Of a DNA stretch of 64,000 nucleotides, positions 1 to 8,862 are shown piece after piece (the first letter of the stretch is position 1; each line of letters opens with the position of its first letter). The notes under the pieces are model-generated. The model saw only the letters and a list, made by a program, of their open reading frames with translations. It had not been told where the DNA came from and made no database searches. The stretch comes from Candidatus Competibacter denitrificans Run_A_D11. Lineage in GTDB: Bacteria > Pseudomonadota > Gammaproteobacteria > Competibacterales > Competibacteraceae. The stretch spans positions 1-64,000 of the forward strand of contig NZ_CBTJ020000020.1 of NCBI RefSeq assembly GCF_001051235.1, written 5' to 3'. The position numbers and the translations under genes were made by a program.

Positions 1-94
1 CACCCGACCCCATCCCGAACTCGACCGTGAAACCGCTCCGCGCCTATGATCGTGCGAGACCTACTCGCGCTAAAGTCGGTCATCGCCAGGCTCT
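1..94 (+). rRNA. rrf: 5S ribosomal RNA, 3' part
   Basis: The window opens inside a 5S rRNA. The segment beginning CACCCGACCCCATCCCGAAC matches the conserved loop B/helix III region, and GGTCATCGCCAGGCTC near 78-93 is the typical 3' end. The 5' part lies outside the window. A rho-independent terminator follows directly, so this is the end of an rRNA operon. The exact 3' nucleotide is estimated. Confidence 0.88.
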
Positions 95-103
95 TATTGT
101 TAG

Positions 104-139
104 ACCCCCCTCGGACCACGAGGGGGGTTGCTGTTTTTT
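104..139 (+). terminator. rRNA operon terminator
   Basis: A perfect 10-bp stem (104-113 with 119-128), a 5-nt loop and a run of six T at 134-139, starting about 10 nt after the end of the 5S rRNA. It is a canonical strong intrinsic terminator. Confidence 0.93.
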
Positions 140-182
140 AGGATAGGATGCAACCCGCCGTAGCTTGGCTGATGCGTTGTGC

Positions 183-211
183 TTGTCCATTAGTTGCAAA
201 ATTGCTATAAA
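183..211 (+). promoter_or_regulatory. sigma-70-type promoter of rpmB-rpmG
   Basis: TTGTCC (183-188), a 17-nt spacer and TATAAA (206-211), 43 nt upstream of the rpmB start and downstream of the rRNA terminator. Spacing and hexamers fit a housekeeping promoter. Inferred from sequence only. Confidence 0.6.
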
Positions 212-253
212 TTCGTAGCTTCACAGATTGGTTGAGTAGTTGGAGATAATCCG

Positions 254-490
254 ATGTCCAGAGTTTGCCAAGTGACGGGTAAGCGTCCGATCACTGGAAA
301 TAATGTTTCTCATGCTAACAATAAAACCCGGCGCCGGTTTCTGCCGAATTTGCATATCCATCGGTTTTGGGTTGAAAGCGAACAGCGTTTTGTCAGCTTG
401 CGCGTCTCCTCGCACGGTATGCGTATCATCGATAAGAAAGGGATTGACGCCGTGCTTGTCGATTTGCGCGCCCAAGGCACTAAAGTCTAA
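254..490 (+). CDS. rpmB: 50S ribosomal protein L28
   Basis: A 78-residue protein, the usual L28 length. It starts [12 protein letters not shown] and contains the family's G-N-N-V-S-H-A stretch followed by a basic R-R-R-F segment. It is a structural protein of the large ribosomal subunit. rpmG follows 11 nt later in the usual bacterial order. In E. coli this pair is followed by mutM; here mutM lies about 5 kb downstream, so other genes separate the ancestral neighbours. Confidence 0.97.
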   Translation: MSRVCQVTGKRPITGNNVSHANNKTRRRFLPNLHIHRFWVESEQRFVSLRVSSHGMRIIDKKGIDAVLVDLRAQGTKV

Positions 491-501
491 GGAGATAGGC
501 T

Positions 502-657
502 ATGCGTGACAAAATTAAGTTGGTTTCGACTGCGGGGACTGGTCACTTCTATACCACCACCAAGAACAAGCGCACGACGCCGGAAAAGCTTGAAATGAAG
601 AAATTCGATCCCGTCGTCCGCAAACATGTCCCCTATAAAGAAGCCAAGATTAAATGA
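502..657 (+). CDS. rpmG: 50S ribosomal protein L33
   Basis: A 51-residue protein beginning [19 protein letters not shown] and ending in E-A-K-I-K, matching the L33 family along its whole length (E. coli L33 has 55 residues; the N-terminus here is slightly shorter). AGGAG at 489-494 lies just upstream of the ATG. It is co-transcribed with rpmB from the promoter at 183-211. It lacks the Cys pairs of zinc-binding L33 paralogues, so it is the zinc-independent type. Confidence 0.96.
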   Translation: MRDKIKLVSTAGTGHFYTTTKNKRTTPEKLEMKKFDPVVRKHVPYKEAKIK

Positions 658-707
658 TCGCTTCCTCATCTAAATTCACTGGATGAGTAGTGCGTGTTGC
701 AAATAAT

Positions 708-740
708 CCCTGCCAGTCAACTCACTGGACAGGGTTTGCT
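708..740 (+). terminator. Terminator between rpmG and the desaturase gene
   Basis: A hairpin (CCCTG-CCAGT paired with ACTGG-A-CAGGG, 708-734) with one bulge, followed by a T-rich tail. It lies between two convergent genes and may serve both, since the minus-strand side is also followed by T-rich sequence. Confidence 0.6.
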
Positions 741-756
741 TTACCCAGCCAGGCTA

Positions 757-1941
757 TCAAACAGGCCGCAGCGAGTAACTGCGTAACTCCCGCGCAAAAT
801 CTTGCAGCGCCTGAATGCCACTCGCTTCGGCGAGTGCGCACCATTCTTGCAAAGCGACCAGCAGCTTTTCATGGCTGGCGGTCGTGCGGCTCCAGATATT
901 CTGCAATCCTAAGCGAAATTCATAGACAGTCCGCAACGTTTGGCTGATGTTGAGGGCCTTGCGAAGCTGATCGCGTTCGTGCTCGCCCAACCGGGTTTCC
1001 TCGCGGATCAGGAGTGCTCGAACTCGCTTGAGTATCTGCCGTCGTGAATCATCGGCCTTGCGCAATTCCTCTTTTAGCACAGGAAGAATAACTTCACGGG
1101 CGAACTCAGCCATAACGTGCAAGCGATTCAAAACCACCGCCCGTAAGGTATCGAGGTCGATATTCTGCTTGTCGGGTATCTGCTGGGGAATGGGAGCGGT
1201 TTTCTTAATGTGGGCTAGCTTGAAAATCGCCAACAGCCGAATATAAAACCAGCCGATATCGAATTCCCACCATTTGCTTGATAGTTTTGCTGAAGTGGGA
1301 AATGCGTGATGGTTGTTATGTAGCTCCTCGCCTCCGATCAGCAAGCCAATTGGCACTAGATTAGTCGAGGCATCACGCGGCTCGTAATTTCGATAACCCC
1401 AATAATGACCTAAGCCATTGATAACGCCAGCGGCCCAGAAGGGAATCCAAAACAATTGCACTGCCCAAACCGTCAAGCCGGTAATCCCAAATAATGCAAG
1501 ATCCAAAAATAACAAAAGGACCACCCCCAGCCGGTCATAGCGGGCGTAAAGGTGCTTTTCCAACCAATCGTTAGGTGTGCCATGTCCATAGCGCTCCAAG
1601 GTATCTACATTGGAAGCTTCAAGCTGATACAGTTCTACCCCTTGCCATAGTACTTTGCGAATACCCAAAATCTGTGGGCTGTGTGGGTCTTCTGGCGTTT
1701 CGCACTTGCCGTGATGTTTCCGGTGAATGGCGACCCATTGTTTGGTAATCATCCCGGTGGTTAACCATAGCCAGAATCGAAAAAAGTGGCTGATCACCGG
1801 ATGCAGCTCTAAGGCGCGATGGGCTTGGCTGCGATGGAGGAATATTGTGACCGCCACGATAGTGATGTGGGTCAATACGAGTGTTGCTAACACCAACTCC
1901 CAGAAAGATAGGTCCAGTACGCCGTGAGCAATCAGGTTCAA
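757..1941 (-). CDS. Fatty acid (acyl-CoA/acyl-lipid) delta-9-type desaturase
   Basis: A 394-residue membrane di-iron desaturase that introduces a double bond into acyl chains. The three histidine boxes are visible: HRSQAH (about 36-41), HRKHH (73-77) and HNNHH (208-212), separated by hydrophobic segments that would span the inner membrane. The C-terminal ~150 residues are a charged helical extension. I chose the TTG at 1941 because AAAGGA sits 7 nt before it and the protein then begins close to the first box, as in homologues. The frame stays open back to a TTG at 2022, but that start would overlap the divergent ABC gene. Its product would tune membrane fluidity. Confidence 0.85.
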   Translation of the reverse strand: MNLIAHGVLDLSFWELVLATLVLTHITIVAVTIFLHRSQAHRALELHPVISHFFRFWLWLTTGMITKQWVAIHRKHHGKCETPEDPHSPQILGIRKVLWQGVELYQLEASNVDTLERYGHGTPNDWLEKHLYARYDRLGVVLLLFLDLALFGITGLTVWAVQLFWIPFWAAGVINGLGHYWGYRNYEPRDASTNLVPIGLLIGGEELHNNHHAFPTSAKLSSKWWEFDIGWFYIRLLAIFKLAHIKKTAPIPQQIPDKQNIDLDTLRAVVLNRLHVMAEFAREVILPVLKEELRKADDSRRQILKRVRALLIREETRLGEHERDQLRKALNISQTLRTVYEFRLGLQNIWSRTTASHEKLLVALQEWCALAEASGIQALQDFARELRSYSLRPV

Positions 1942-2006
1942 TGCAATGTCCTTTGGAGGAAATGAACTGTATGGCTGATTATCAGCATAAAGCCTAATGG
2001 GAGCAA

Positions 2007-2963
2007 ATGCTTGTCGCGACAACTATGACTGACGATCTATTAATGCGAGTGGACGGGTTAACCCTATGTTATGGGGATATTCGCGCTGTCAACAAGATCA
2101 GCTTCACCCTCGCCAAGGGTCAAATCCTCGGATTTCTCGGCCCCAATGGTGCTGGAAAGTCCACCACCCTACGGTTGCTGTCTGGCGTTTTGGCACCGGA
2201 TGCTGGCCGAATCGTGATTGCAGATAGCGATTTGCTGGACCAGCCGATCCAGGCTAAACGGGCCATGGGTTACCTGCCTGAGCAACCGCCCCTGTATCGT
2301 GAACTGACGGTCGATGAACAATTGCTTTACAGTGCTCGCCTTCACGGTCTCAATGGTGCTGCCAGCCGCGTGGCACTGACGCGGGTCAAGGAACGATGTG
2401 GGTTGGTTGAGGTCGGCAAGCGTTTAACCGGCAATCTATCCAAAGGCTATCGGCAGCGTGTAGGTATCGCTCAGGCTATTTTGCACGATCCGCCGATCAT
2501 CCTGTTAGACGAGCCAACAGTCGGTTTAGACCCTATCCAACTGCGAGACGTGCGTCGGTTGATCCGGGAATTAGGAGAAAGCCGTGGCATCATTTTGTCC
2601 ACCCACCTATTGACGGAGGTGCAGGCGATGTGTAGCCATGTGCAGATCATGCGTGCTGGAAAGCTGGTTTATGCCGGTGCACTCGCCGATCTTGAAGGGC
2701 GTCAGGGGTCTACGTCATTGCGTATCGGTTTGGGTGCGCCGCCACCCTTAGCCAGCTTGGCAGAGATACCGGAGGTTGAGCGGGTGGAAGCATTGGGTAC
2801 TGGCCGCTTTCGGTTGTATCACCGCTCTGGCGAGACGTTCCATCGTGCGATCGTCGAACGATCCGTAAGGGAGGCTTGGGATCTGTGGGAATTGGTGCCT
2901 GAGCGAGATAGTTTGGAACGGATTTTCGTTGAGCTAACGCTGGGCGAGGAGATCGCTCAATGA
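2007..2963 (+). CDS. ABC transporter ATP-binding protein, GldA-like
   Basis: A 318-residue ATPase subunit of an ABC-2 type exporter. It shows Walker A (GPNGAGKST, residues 45-53), the signature region LSKGYRQR followed by Walker B IILLDEPT, and a switch histidine in LSTHLL. The C-terminal ~90 residues form an extra domain, common in GldA/CcmA-type subunits. An ATG at 2025 is an alternative start. It overlaps the permease gene by 4 nt, so translation is probably coupled. With the next three genes it forms a cassette like the Bacteroidetes gliding ABC (GldA-GldF-GldG), which in proteobacteria has no established role. Confidence 0.88.
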   Translation: MLVATTMTDDLLMRVDGLTLCYGDIRAVNKISFTLAKGQILGFLGPNGAGKSTTLRLLSGVLAPDAGRIVIADSDLLDQPIQAKRAMGYLPEQPPLYRELTVDEQLLYSARLHGLNGAASRVALTRVKERCGLVEVGKRLTGNLSKGYRQRVGIAQAILHDPPIILLDEPTVGLDPIQLRDVRRLIRELGESRGIILSTHLLTEVQAMCSHVQIMRAGKLVYAGALADLEGRQGSTSLRIGLGAPPPLASLAEIPEVERVEALGTGRFRLYHRSGETFHRAIVERSVREAWDLWELVPERDSLERIFVELTLGEEIAQ

Positions 2964-3712
2964 TTTTGCTGATTGCATCCCGCGAATTGCGCCGCTTATG
3001 GTTATCTCCAGTGGCCTGGACATTGCTGGCAGTAGCGCAAGGATTGTGTGCCTGGCTGTTTCTGCTGTTAATTGATGATTTTCGGAATTTGCAAGGTCGC
3101 TTGGTGGGGCTGGAGAATCCCCCTGGTGTCACTGATTTAGTCGCTGCGCCTTTATTTCGCGTCGCGGTTTGGTGCTTCTTGATGCTAACGCCCCTGCTTA
3201 CGATGAACCTGATTAGCGAAGAAAGGCGTAGCCGCACTTTGGATCTGCTGTTGTCCTCGCCCGTCTCAGTAGCCGCCATCGTTTTGGGGAAATACCTGGG
3301 AGTGCTGGTGTTTTTGCTAGGTGCGACCGCGTTGATTGCCTTAATGCCGCTGACGCTGGGGACTGGAACGACGCTTGATGTGGGCAAGCTGCTGGCCGGT
3401 TGGTTGGGCTTAGCGTTGTTGGTTGCCGGATTTGCCGCTGCGGGTCTGTATATATCGACATTAACTAGCCAACCCATGGTAGCGGCCGTCGCTACGTTGG
3501 GGCTATTGCTGTTTCTCTGCGTGATTGATCTACGAACCGTTGGTGGGGAAGCGGCGGGCAGTTTGCTCGGTTATCTCTCTCTGTTGGGCCATCACGATGC
3601 TTTGCTACGCGGGTTATTCGACAGCGCGGATGTCGTGTATTACCTGCTGTTTAGCGTGACCTTTCTGGGGTTGGCGATTCAGCGCTTGGACAATGAGCGA
3701 TTGGGCCATTGA
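2960..3712 (+). CDS. ABC-2 type permease, GldF-like
   Basis: A 250-residue protein with about six hydrophobic segments, the inner-membrane partner of the preceding ATPase. It contains the ISEERRSRTLDLLLSSPV segment that marks ABC-2 permeases of the GldF/NosY group. The start ATG overlaps the ATPase stop, and the next gene begins 3 nt after its stop, so all belong to one operon. The substrate cannot be read from the sequence. Confidence 0.86.
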   Translation: MILLIASRELRRLWLSPVAWTLLAVAQGLCAWLFLLLIDDFRNLQGRLVGLENPPGVTDLVAAPLFRVAVWCFLMLTPLLTMNLISEERRSRTLDLLLSSPVSVAAIVLGKYLGVLVFLLGATALIALMPLTLGTGTTLDVGKLLAGWLGLALLVAGFAAAGLYISTLTSQPMVAAVATLGLLLFLCVIDLRTVGGEAAGSLLGYLSLLGHHDALLRGLFDSADVVYYLLFSVTFLGLAIQRLDNERLGH

Positions 3713-3715
3713 CCG

Positions 3716-5098
3716 ATGCGTCTAGATCCTTCGGTGCGCCGGCGGCTAAAGTTGCAGCAATGGCTCTTTCTATTGTTGTTCGGTTTAGTGGTTGGGCTAT
3801 TGGCGTGGCTCAGCAACCGGTACGTCATTCGCGCTGACTGGACCAGCGGTGGGCGCAACACTTTATCAGCGCCTAGTCAAGCCCTGCTGACGCGCTTGTC
3901 GGAGTCGGTGCATATCACCGCCTATGCTCGCGATAATCCGACACTGCGCGATGCGATTCAGCGATTGATTGAGCGGTATCGGCGGATAAAGCCGGATTTG
4001 ACGTTGAGCTTTGTTAATCCCGATTTGCTGCCGGATCGGGCACGGGCGCTCGGTGTGACCCTGGATGGTGAGTTGTATGTGGAATATCGCGGTCGCGCGG
4101 AAAAAGTTCATCAATTGACCGAACAGACACTGACAGCGGCGTTGCAGCGCTTGCATCTTGAGCAGGATCGCACGCTGTTCTTTCTGACAGGGCATGGAGA
4201 ACGCAATCCGCTTGGTGTGGCTAATTACGACTTGGGTACTTTCAGCCAGGAGTTGGAGAAAATCGGTATACGGGTGCGTTCGGTCACTTTAGCGGAAGAT
4301 TCACCAGTGCTTGCAGAGAGCGCTGTGTTGGTGATCACCGGACCCCAGCAGTCGTTGTCACTCGCCGAGGCCCAGCGGGTTGCCAATCATGTAGCTCAGG
4401 GTGGTAATCTGCTGTGGCTGTTGGAACCCGGTGGCCTGGCCGGTTTGGAATCACTGGCGGCCCTGCTGGGAATCACCATCCTGCCTGGTGTGGTGGTTGA
4501 CTCTGATACCTCGCGCCTTGGGATCAAAAATCCCGCGTTCATTCCCGTGGTGGATTATGGGCCGCACCCCATCACCCAATCCTTACGGGTTCCCACGCTC
4601 TTGCCTCAAGCAGTGGCGCTCAAGATCGCTCCGAGTTCTGGCTGGAGTTCGGCGGTGCTGCTAGAGAGCCAAGCCAGCGCATGGACAGAGACAGGCCCTA
4701 CCGATGGTGTAGTGCATCTTGATCCCGATAGCGCCGAACACGCTGGGCCGCTAGAGGTGGCTGTGGCATTGTCCCGACCGCGGCCGATGATAGCCAACAG
4801 CAGTAGCAGAGACACTGGCAAGTTGCCGCAGCAACGGCTGGCTATCGTGGGCGATGGTGATTTTTTATCGAATACCTATCTAGGCAATGGCGCCAATCTA
4901 GAGTTGGGGCTTAATCTCATGAATTGGCTGACGTTAGAAGATGTACCGCTGATCATCCCTCCCAAGGCTGCTTCTGATGCGAATTTGGATTTATCTGATA
5001 AAGAACTCGCGATGATCGCTGCCATTTTCTTATTGGGCGTACCCGTCGGTTTATTAACTACGGGTTGGTTGGTCTGGTTTCACCGGCGGCGGCGCTAA
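3716..5098 (+). CDS. GldG-like ABC transporter auxiliary protein
   Basis: A 460-residue protein with one N-terminal membrane segment (about residues 16-37), a large periplasmic region and a second membrane segment near the C-terminus (about 435-455). The periplasmic part carries FFLTGHGERNP and a G-G-N-L-L-W-L-L-E-P-G element, typical of the ABC_transp_aux/GldG family. Such proteins pair with GldF-like permeases and are thought to be part of the export complex. It sits between the permease and a small DUF4340-like gene with almost no spacing, which supports one complex. Confidence 0.82.
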   Translation: MRLDPSVRRRLKLQQWLFLLLFGLVVGLLAWLSNRYVIRADWTSGGRNTLSAPSQALLTRLSESVHITAYARDNPTLRDAIQRLIERYRRIKPDLTLSFVNPDLLPDRARALGVTLDGELYVEYRGRAEKVHQLTEQTLTAALQRLHLEQDRTLFFLTGHGERNPLGVANYDLGTFSQELEKIGIRVRSVTLAEDSPVLAESAVLVITGPQQSLSLAEAQRVANHVAQGGNLLWLLEPGGLAGLESLAALLGITILPGVVVDSDTSRLGIKNPAFIPVVDYGPHPITQSLRVPTLLPQAVALKIAPSSGWSSAVLLESQASAWTETGPTDGVVHLDPDSAEHAGPLEVAVALSRPRPMIANSSSRDTGKLPQQRLAIVGDGDFLSNTYLGNGANLELGLNLMNWLTLEDVPLIIPPKAASDANLDLSDKELAMIAAIFLLGVPVGLLTTGWLVWFHRRRR

Positions 5099-5100
5099 GT

Positions 5101-5640
5101 ATGAGCGCATTGGCATGGCGGCAATGGTTGAATATCGGGCTGCTGGGTTTAGCTGGCGGGTTGCTATTGATGGTGCTACTCGATTCCGGTCCTCAGTTGC
5201 CGCCAGAGGTTTCAGCGCTGCTGAATTTGACGCCGACCCAAATCAACCGGATCGTGGCAGTTCGTTTGAACCAGGAGCCGTTGGTATTCGAGCGGCGGGC
5301 CGATGGTTGGTGGATGATCGCGCGAATGGCTGGATTAGCCAATCCGGTTTTGCTTGATCCAATCTTGCGCCTTCCCGGTGCGCGTTGCCCATTATCTTAT
5401 TCGGCCGATGGCATAGATTTGGCGGCGTTACAGCTTGACCCTCCCCAATTACGCCTGTGGTTAGAGGATCGGGAGATCCGTTTCGGTACCACCGCCCCAA
5501 CCGATGGGCAACGCTATCTGCAAATTGGTCGGGTCGTTTACCTCTGCCCAGATGCTATCTATCCCTTGTTAACCAGTGCGGCCGAGAGTTTTATAGCGCC
5601 TTCTATCGAGACTCTCCTGAAGACTGGACGTCAGCGGTAA
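5101..5640 (+). CDS. DUF4340-like membrane-anchored protein
   Basis: A 179-residue protein with one N-terminal membrane segment (about 9-30) and a periplasmic domain. In Gld-type ABC loci the fourth gene usually encodes a DUF4340 protein, and length, anchor and position fit, though the sequence match is weak by eye. The ATG at 5101 lies 2 nt after the previous stop; an upstream in-frame ATG at 5065 lies inside the GldG-like gene and is less likely. Its stop codon shares a base with the mutM start. Confidence 0.65.
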   Translation: MSALAWRQWLNIGLLGLAGGLLLMVLLDSGPQLPPEVSALLNLTPTQINRIVAVRLNQEPLVFERRADGWWMIARMAGLANPVLLDPILRLPGARCPLSYSADGIDLAALQLDPPQLRLWLEDREIRFGTTAPTDGQRYLQIGRVVYLCPDAIYPLLTSAAESFIAPSIETLLKTGRQR

Positions 5641-6455
5641 TGCCCGAACTGCCTGAAGTTGAAACGATTCGTGCTGGTATCACTCCGCATGTACTCGGTC
5701 AGCGCATTGTCAGGATTGTGGTGCGACAACCTTGCTTGCGTTGGCCGGTGACGAACGAACTGATCACAGCGGGAGTGGGGCAAACGATTCAACGGCTTGA
5801 CCGGCGTGGTAAGTATCTATTGCTGGGTACCGATACCGGCACCATCATTTTGCATCTTGGGATGTCTGGGCGCTTGCGGATTCTTCCGGCCGATACGCCG
5901 CCGACAAAACACGATCATGTCGATTTCATATTAACGGGTGGGCAATGTCTGCGCTTTAATGACAGCCGCCGGTTTGGCGCTGTGCTGTGGACTGTGGAGC
6001 CGCCGGAACAGCATTTTTTGCTGCGGACTTTCGGTCCTGAGCCATTCGATGAAGCGTTTTCCGGCCGTTATCTGTATCAGCGGGTACAAGGTCGAATTCC
6101 AGCTATCAAGCCTTTCATCATGGATCATCGGGTGGTGGTCGGTGTTGGCAACATTTACGCCAACGAGTCGTTATTTACAGCCAATATCCACCCGCTGCGT
6201 TGCGCAGGCCAGCTTAGCCTTGCTGAATGCGAGCGGCTAGTCAGCGCGATCCGGGAGGTTTTACGTGAAGCGATTCGCCAAGGTGGCACAACGCTGCGGG
6301 ATTTCGTCAATGGCGCGGGTGAGCCGGGTTATTTCCAACAGTCTTTGCAGGTATACGCCCGTCAAGCGCGAGCCTGCTCCGTTTGTGGAGCACCGATCCA
6401 GCAGTGCCGGATCGGCCAGCGTGCGACGTATTTTTGCCCGAATTGCCAGCATTAA
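5640..6455 (+). CDS. mutM: Formamidopyrimidine-DNA glycosylase (Fpg/MutM)
   Basis: A 271-residue base-excision repair enzyme that removes 8-oxoguanine and formamidopyrimidines and nicks the abasic site. It shows the catalytic N-terminus PELPEVE with Pro as nucleophile, the helix-two-turn-helix DNA-binding region around VGVGNIYANE, and a C-terminal zinc finger with four Cys (CSVC ... CPNC). Length matches the family. The ATG overlaps the stop of the upstream gene by one base (TAATG), so the start is well fixed and coupled to the ABC cassette. The 3' end overlaps the convergent gene by 4 nt. Confidence 0.96.
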   Translation: MPELPEVETIRAGITPHVLGQRIVRIVVRQPCLRWPVTNELITAGVGQTIQRLDRRGKYLLLGTDTGTIILHLGMSGRLRILPADTPPTKHDHVDFILTGGQCLRFNDSRRFGAVLWTVEPPEQHFLLRTFGPEPFDEAFSGRYLYQRVQGRIPAIKPFIMDHRVVVGVGNIYANESLFTANIHPLRCAGQLSLAECERLVSAIREVLREAIRQGGTTLRDFVNGAGEPGYFQQSLQVYARQARACSVCGAPIQQCRIGQRATYFCPNCQH

Positions 6456-7897
6456 TGGGCTGTGTTGGGTTCTTTTCCTCCAGAGGGAGCCTGCTCAGTT
6501 AGCGTATTCATGGGTTTCGGAGATGGCTCTACCGTGGGGGTGACTGCGGGCGTTGCGCTGATTGGCGGTTTGAACGATGGGGCGGGAGGGGCTGTTTCGG
6601 CTGCGGCTGGCGTGCTAATCGCTGCTGGGGTCGGTGGTGGCACCGCAGGCGTACTGCCGCGTATTGCGGGTGGTTTGTCCATGCTCGGTGACCTAACGCC
6701 AGTTGGGAGATGAGTGCGCGCAGCGGGCGTGGGCCTGGTCTGCCGTTTCTTGATGGTCGGCGTATAAATCATCGCGACGGTTACGGCGTCTTCTGTGCGA
6801 AAGCGTTTTATCGCAACCGCTGGCAAGCGGCCTTCCCGGAGCGCTATCAGACCGAGATCCTCTTTAAGGGCGGTCATGCTTAAATCGCGGATTTGCAAAA
6901 AACGGCTCACACTGGGTTCATCGTTAGCGTATCCCGCATTCAAGGTCTGGAGGTCGGCTCGGCTGGCTTCATCTAAGCCGTTTTGCCATGCGCTATCGTC
7001 GCCCAAAGCCACGCCTATCAACGCCTCTGTAGCACGGTTAATCGCAATCTTCTCGGCATCCGTGCGCAGCTTATCCTGTGACGCCGGATCGGGGTGGGTG
7101 CCGATGAGATTGATCGCGTAGCCGACCAACGCCAGTTCGCCGGTTGCGTTGACGACGATCAGCCGATTGCCGGTGGGTGGGATTAAACCGGCCTCAATTT
7201 CCGCCTGTACCTGCCGAAGACCATCTTGCAAGGAGATCGCTTCAATGGCGTTGGGAGTAGGCCGGGTCAATCGAGTGGCGGTGTTGGGAGTGGTCACCAA
7301 ATTCACATAAAAAGCACGACGCTTTTGATCTTCCCGTATTGAGTGAGTGACGAAGCCACGCGCCAAAATCCGCAGGGCTTGCTCATTTTTATCGGCGTCA
7401 GTGAATGCCAAATTGATCAAAGCCAAGCGGATGGCATCGTTTTGTTCCAGAGTCGCCGTGATATGTTGCCGGGCTTGGGGGGATAGAGCAACCAAGCAAC
7501 CGGCCAAGCGCGCATATGCATCGGTAAAAGCCTGAAAACGGGCGTCTTGGCGGGTGCGGCGCAGCGCGACTTGATTATCAGAGGCTGGATATTGGGCGGT
7601 TCCAGTGGCTACCCAGCCAAAGCCCGCATTAAAACGGATCATCCGACAACCGGGAACGGCTTGTGCGACGGCGGCAGCAATGGCCGCTGGTGCTGTCGCC
7701 GCCCGTATCGCAGGGCCTTGTCCCAACTCATCCCGGATCGGCCGGGTGCGACCAAGATCAGGTGATGCGGGGCGCGCTGTGGCTGAAGGACTCTGTAGGG
7801 GTACAGGAAACTCTTCGTTGACAGTTTTGGCGGCTGGTACCGCTGAGGCCCAGAGCAGAGCGCTAGCCGCAAGCCAAAGACGAGTTGAGCAAAACAT
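6452..7897 (-). CDS. Secreted protein of unknown function with proline-rich tail
   Basis: I do not recognise this 481-residue protein. It has a signal peptide ending near ASAVPAA, a central alpha/beta region of about 300 residues with many Arg/Ala-rich helices, and a final ~100 residues very rich in Pro, Ala and Thr, probably disordered or wall-spanning. The ATG at 7897 is preceded by GGAGG 8 nt upstream; a TTG at 7915 is a poorer start. It lies 43 nt downstream of the cyclic-nucleotide-binding gene on the same strand, so the two are probably co-transcribed and may act together. Confidence 0.75.
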   Translation of the reverse strand: MFCSTRLWLAASALLWASAVPAAKTVNEEFPVPLQSPSATARPASPDLGRTRPIRDELGQGPAIRAATAPAAIAAAVAQAVPGCRMIRFNAGFGWVATGTAQYPASDNQVALRRTRQDARFQAFTDAYARLAGCLVALSPQARQHITATLEQNDAIRLALINLAFTDADKNEQALRILARGFVTHSIREDQKRRAFYVNLVTTPNTATRLTRPTPNAIEAISLQDGLRQVQAEIEAGLIPPTGNRLIVVNATGELALVGYAINLIGTHPDPASQDKLRTDAEKIAINRATEALIGVALGDDSAWQNGLDEASRADLQTLNAGYANDEPSVSRFLQIRDLSMTALKEDLGLIALREGRLPAVAIKRFRTEDAVTVAMIYTPTIKKRQTRPTPAARTHLPTGVRSPSMDKPPAIRGSTPAVPPPTPAAISTPAAAETAPPAPSFKPPISATPAVTPTVEPSPKPMNTLTEQAPSGGKEPNTAH

Positions 7898-7940
7898 AGC
7901 GGTATCCTCCAACAAGCCCGATAAGAAATCAGGCGAACGA

Positions 7941-8555
7941 TTACTCCTCGGTGGGACGGCCCAGCCGCGCTAACCGATCTTTGGTACGGCGTAATTGCTC
8001 GATTGCCTGTGTCAATTCGCCATTGAATGTGCTCTGTTTCGAATTACTTTGCAATTCGGTTAGGTTGCGTCGGGTTGTTTCCAACTCGGCGGTGACCAGA
8101 GCCAGCTCATCCGTGGTTTTTTTCAAGCGTGCGGCGACAATTTGCGCGATGAAGCGATAGATCAGTGAATAACAAGCGTCCCGCTCGGTCGCCGGCAGTG
8201 TTTCGAAAGATTCCGGATTTAATTCCAAACACCACGTCGGCTCGACGGCGACCACGGAGGCGGTACGGATCTCGTTACCCAACGCCGAAAGCTCACCAAA
8301 GAGATCCCCAGCCCGACACAGGCTTGCGATCTGGTTTTGATTCTTGACGACCCGCACTTTGCCACCCAGCAGAACGTAGAATTGGCCGCCGATGGCACCT
8401 TCGGGGATAATGATTTCATCAGGGTTGTAAGCGAGGATACGACTGACGCTCAAGATATTTTTAAGCTGCTGATCCTGGAAGGCATTTAAAAACGGGATTT
8501 TTCTGAGCCGGTCAACCAGTTCCGGCAAAGCCGGATCGCTTTGATAGATACGCAT
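7941..8555 (-). CDS. Cyclic nucleotide-binding domain protein
   Basis: A 204-residue protein. Residues ~15-130 form a CRP-type beta-barrel (GQFYVLLGGKVRVVK and GDLFGELSALGNEIRTASV, the phosphate-binding cassette region). The C-terminal ~70 residues are predicted coiled coil (ELETTRRNLTELQ...), not a DNA-binding helix-turn-helix, so this is unlikely to be a CRP-like transcription factor. The ATG at 8555 has GGAG 9 nt upstream; an ATG at 8615 has none. It heads a two-gene unit with the secreted protein downstream. The ligand is unknown. Confidence 0.82.
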   Translation of the reverse strand: MRIYQSDPALPELVDRLRKIPFLNAFQDQQLKNILSVSRILAYNPDEIIIPEGAIGGQFYVLLGGKVRVVKNQNQIASLCRAGDLFGELSALGNEIRTASVVAVEPTWCLELNPESFETLPATERDACYSLIYRFIAQIVAARLKKTTDELALVTAELETTRRNLTELQSNSKQSTFNGELTQAIEQLRRTKDRLARLGRPTEE

Positions 8556-8862
8556 AATAAGTGCTCCCAAGAGATCAGAACAGTTTAAGGGTATTAGCTG
8601 GAATTCAGCAGTCATCCATGGCGTCGATTTTCCTCAATGCCATGGCATGGGATCGTGGTTTCCAGATTGCTTAAGTCAGCAGCGTAACTTGCATTATAGT
8701 GTTTTTTAGGATGCTAATGTATAAAAAATGTTAATATTTTGCGATTTTTGAATCAATTTGGCTATGTGCATGACTACATCCATGGCCCACCATGCGGGAT
8801 CAGCACGGTTGGGGTAAGATTAAGTGAGGCAATGTTGCCTCGGATTTCCGTGTTCCAGCACC
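8556..8862. other. Divergent intergenic region, no gene seen
   Basis: About 300 nt between divergent genes. It is visibly A+T-richer than the flanks (TAATGTATAAAAAATGTTAA around 8714-8733), as expected for promoters firing in both directions. I could not assign clear -35/-10 pairs or an RNA gene. Confidence 0.5.

Noticed and set aside
1942..2022. Longer N-terminus for the desaturase, starting at TTG 2022
   Set aside because: It overlaps the divergent ABC gene, has no Shine-Dalgarno and adds residues before the normal family start.
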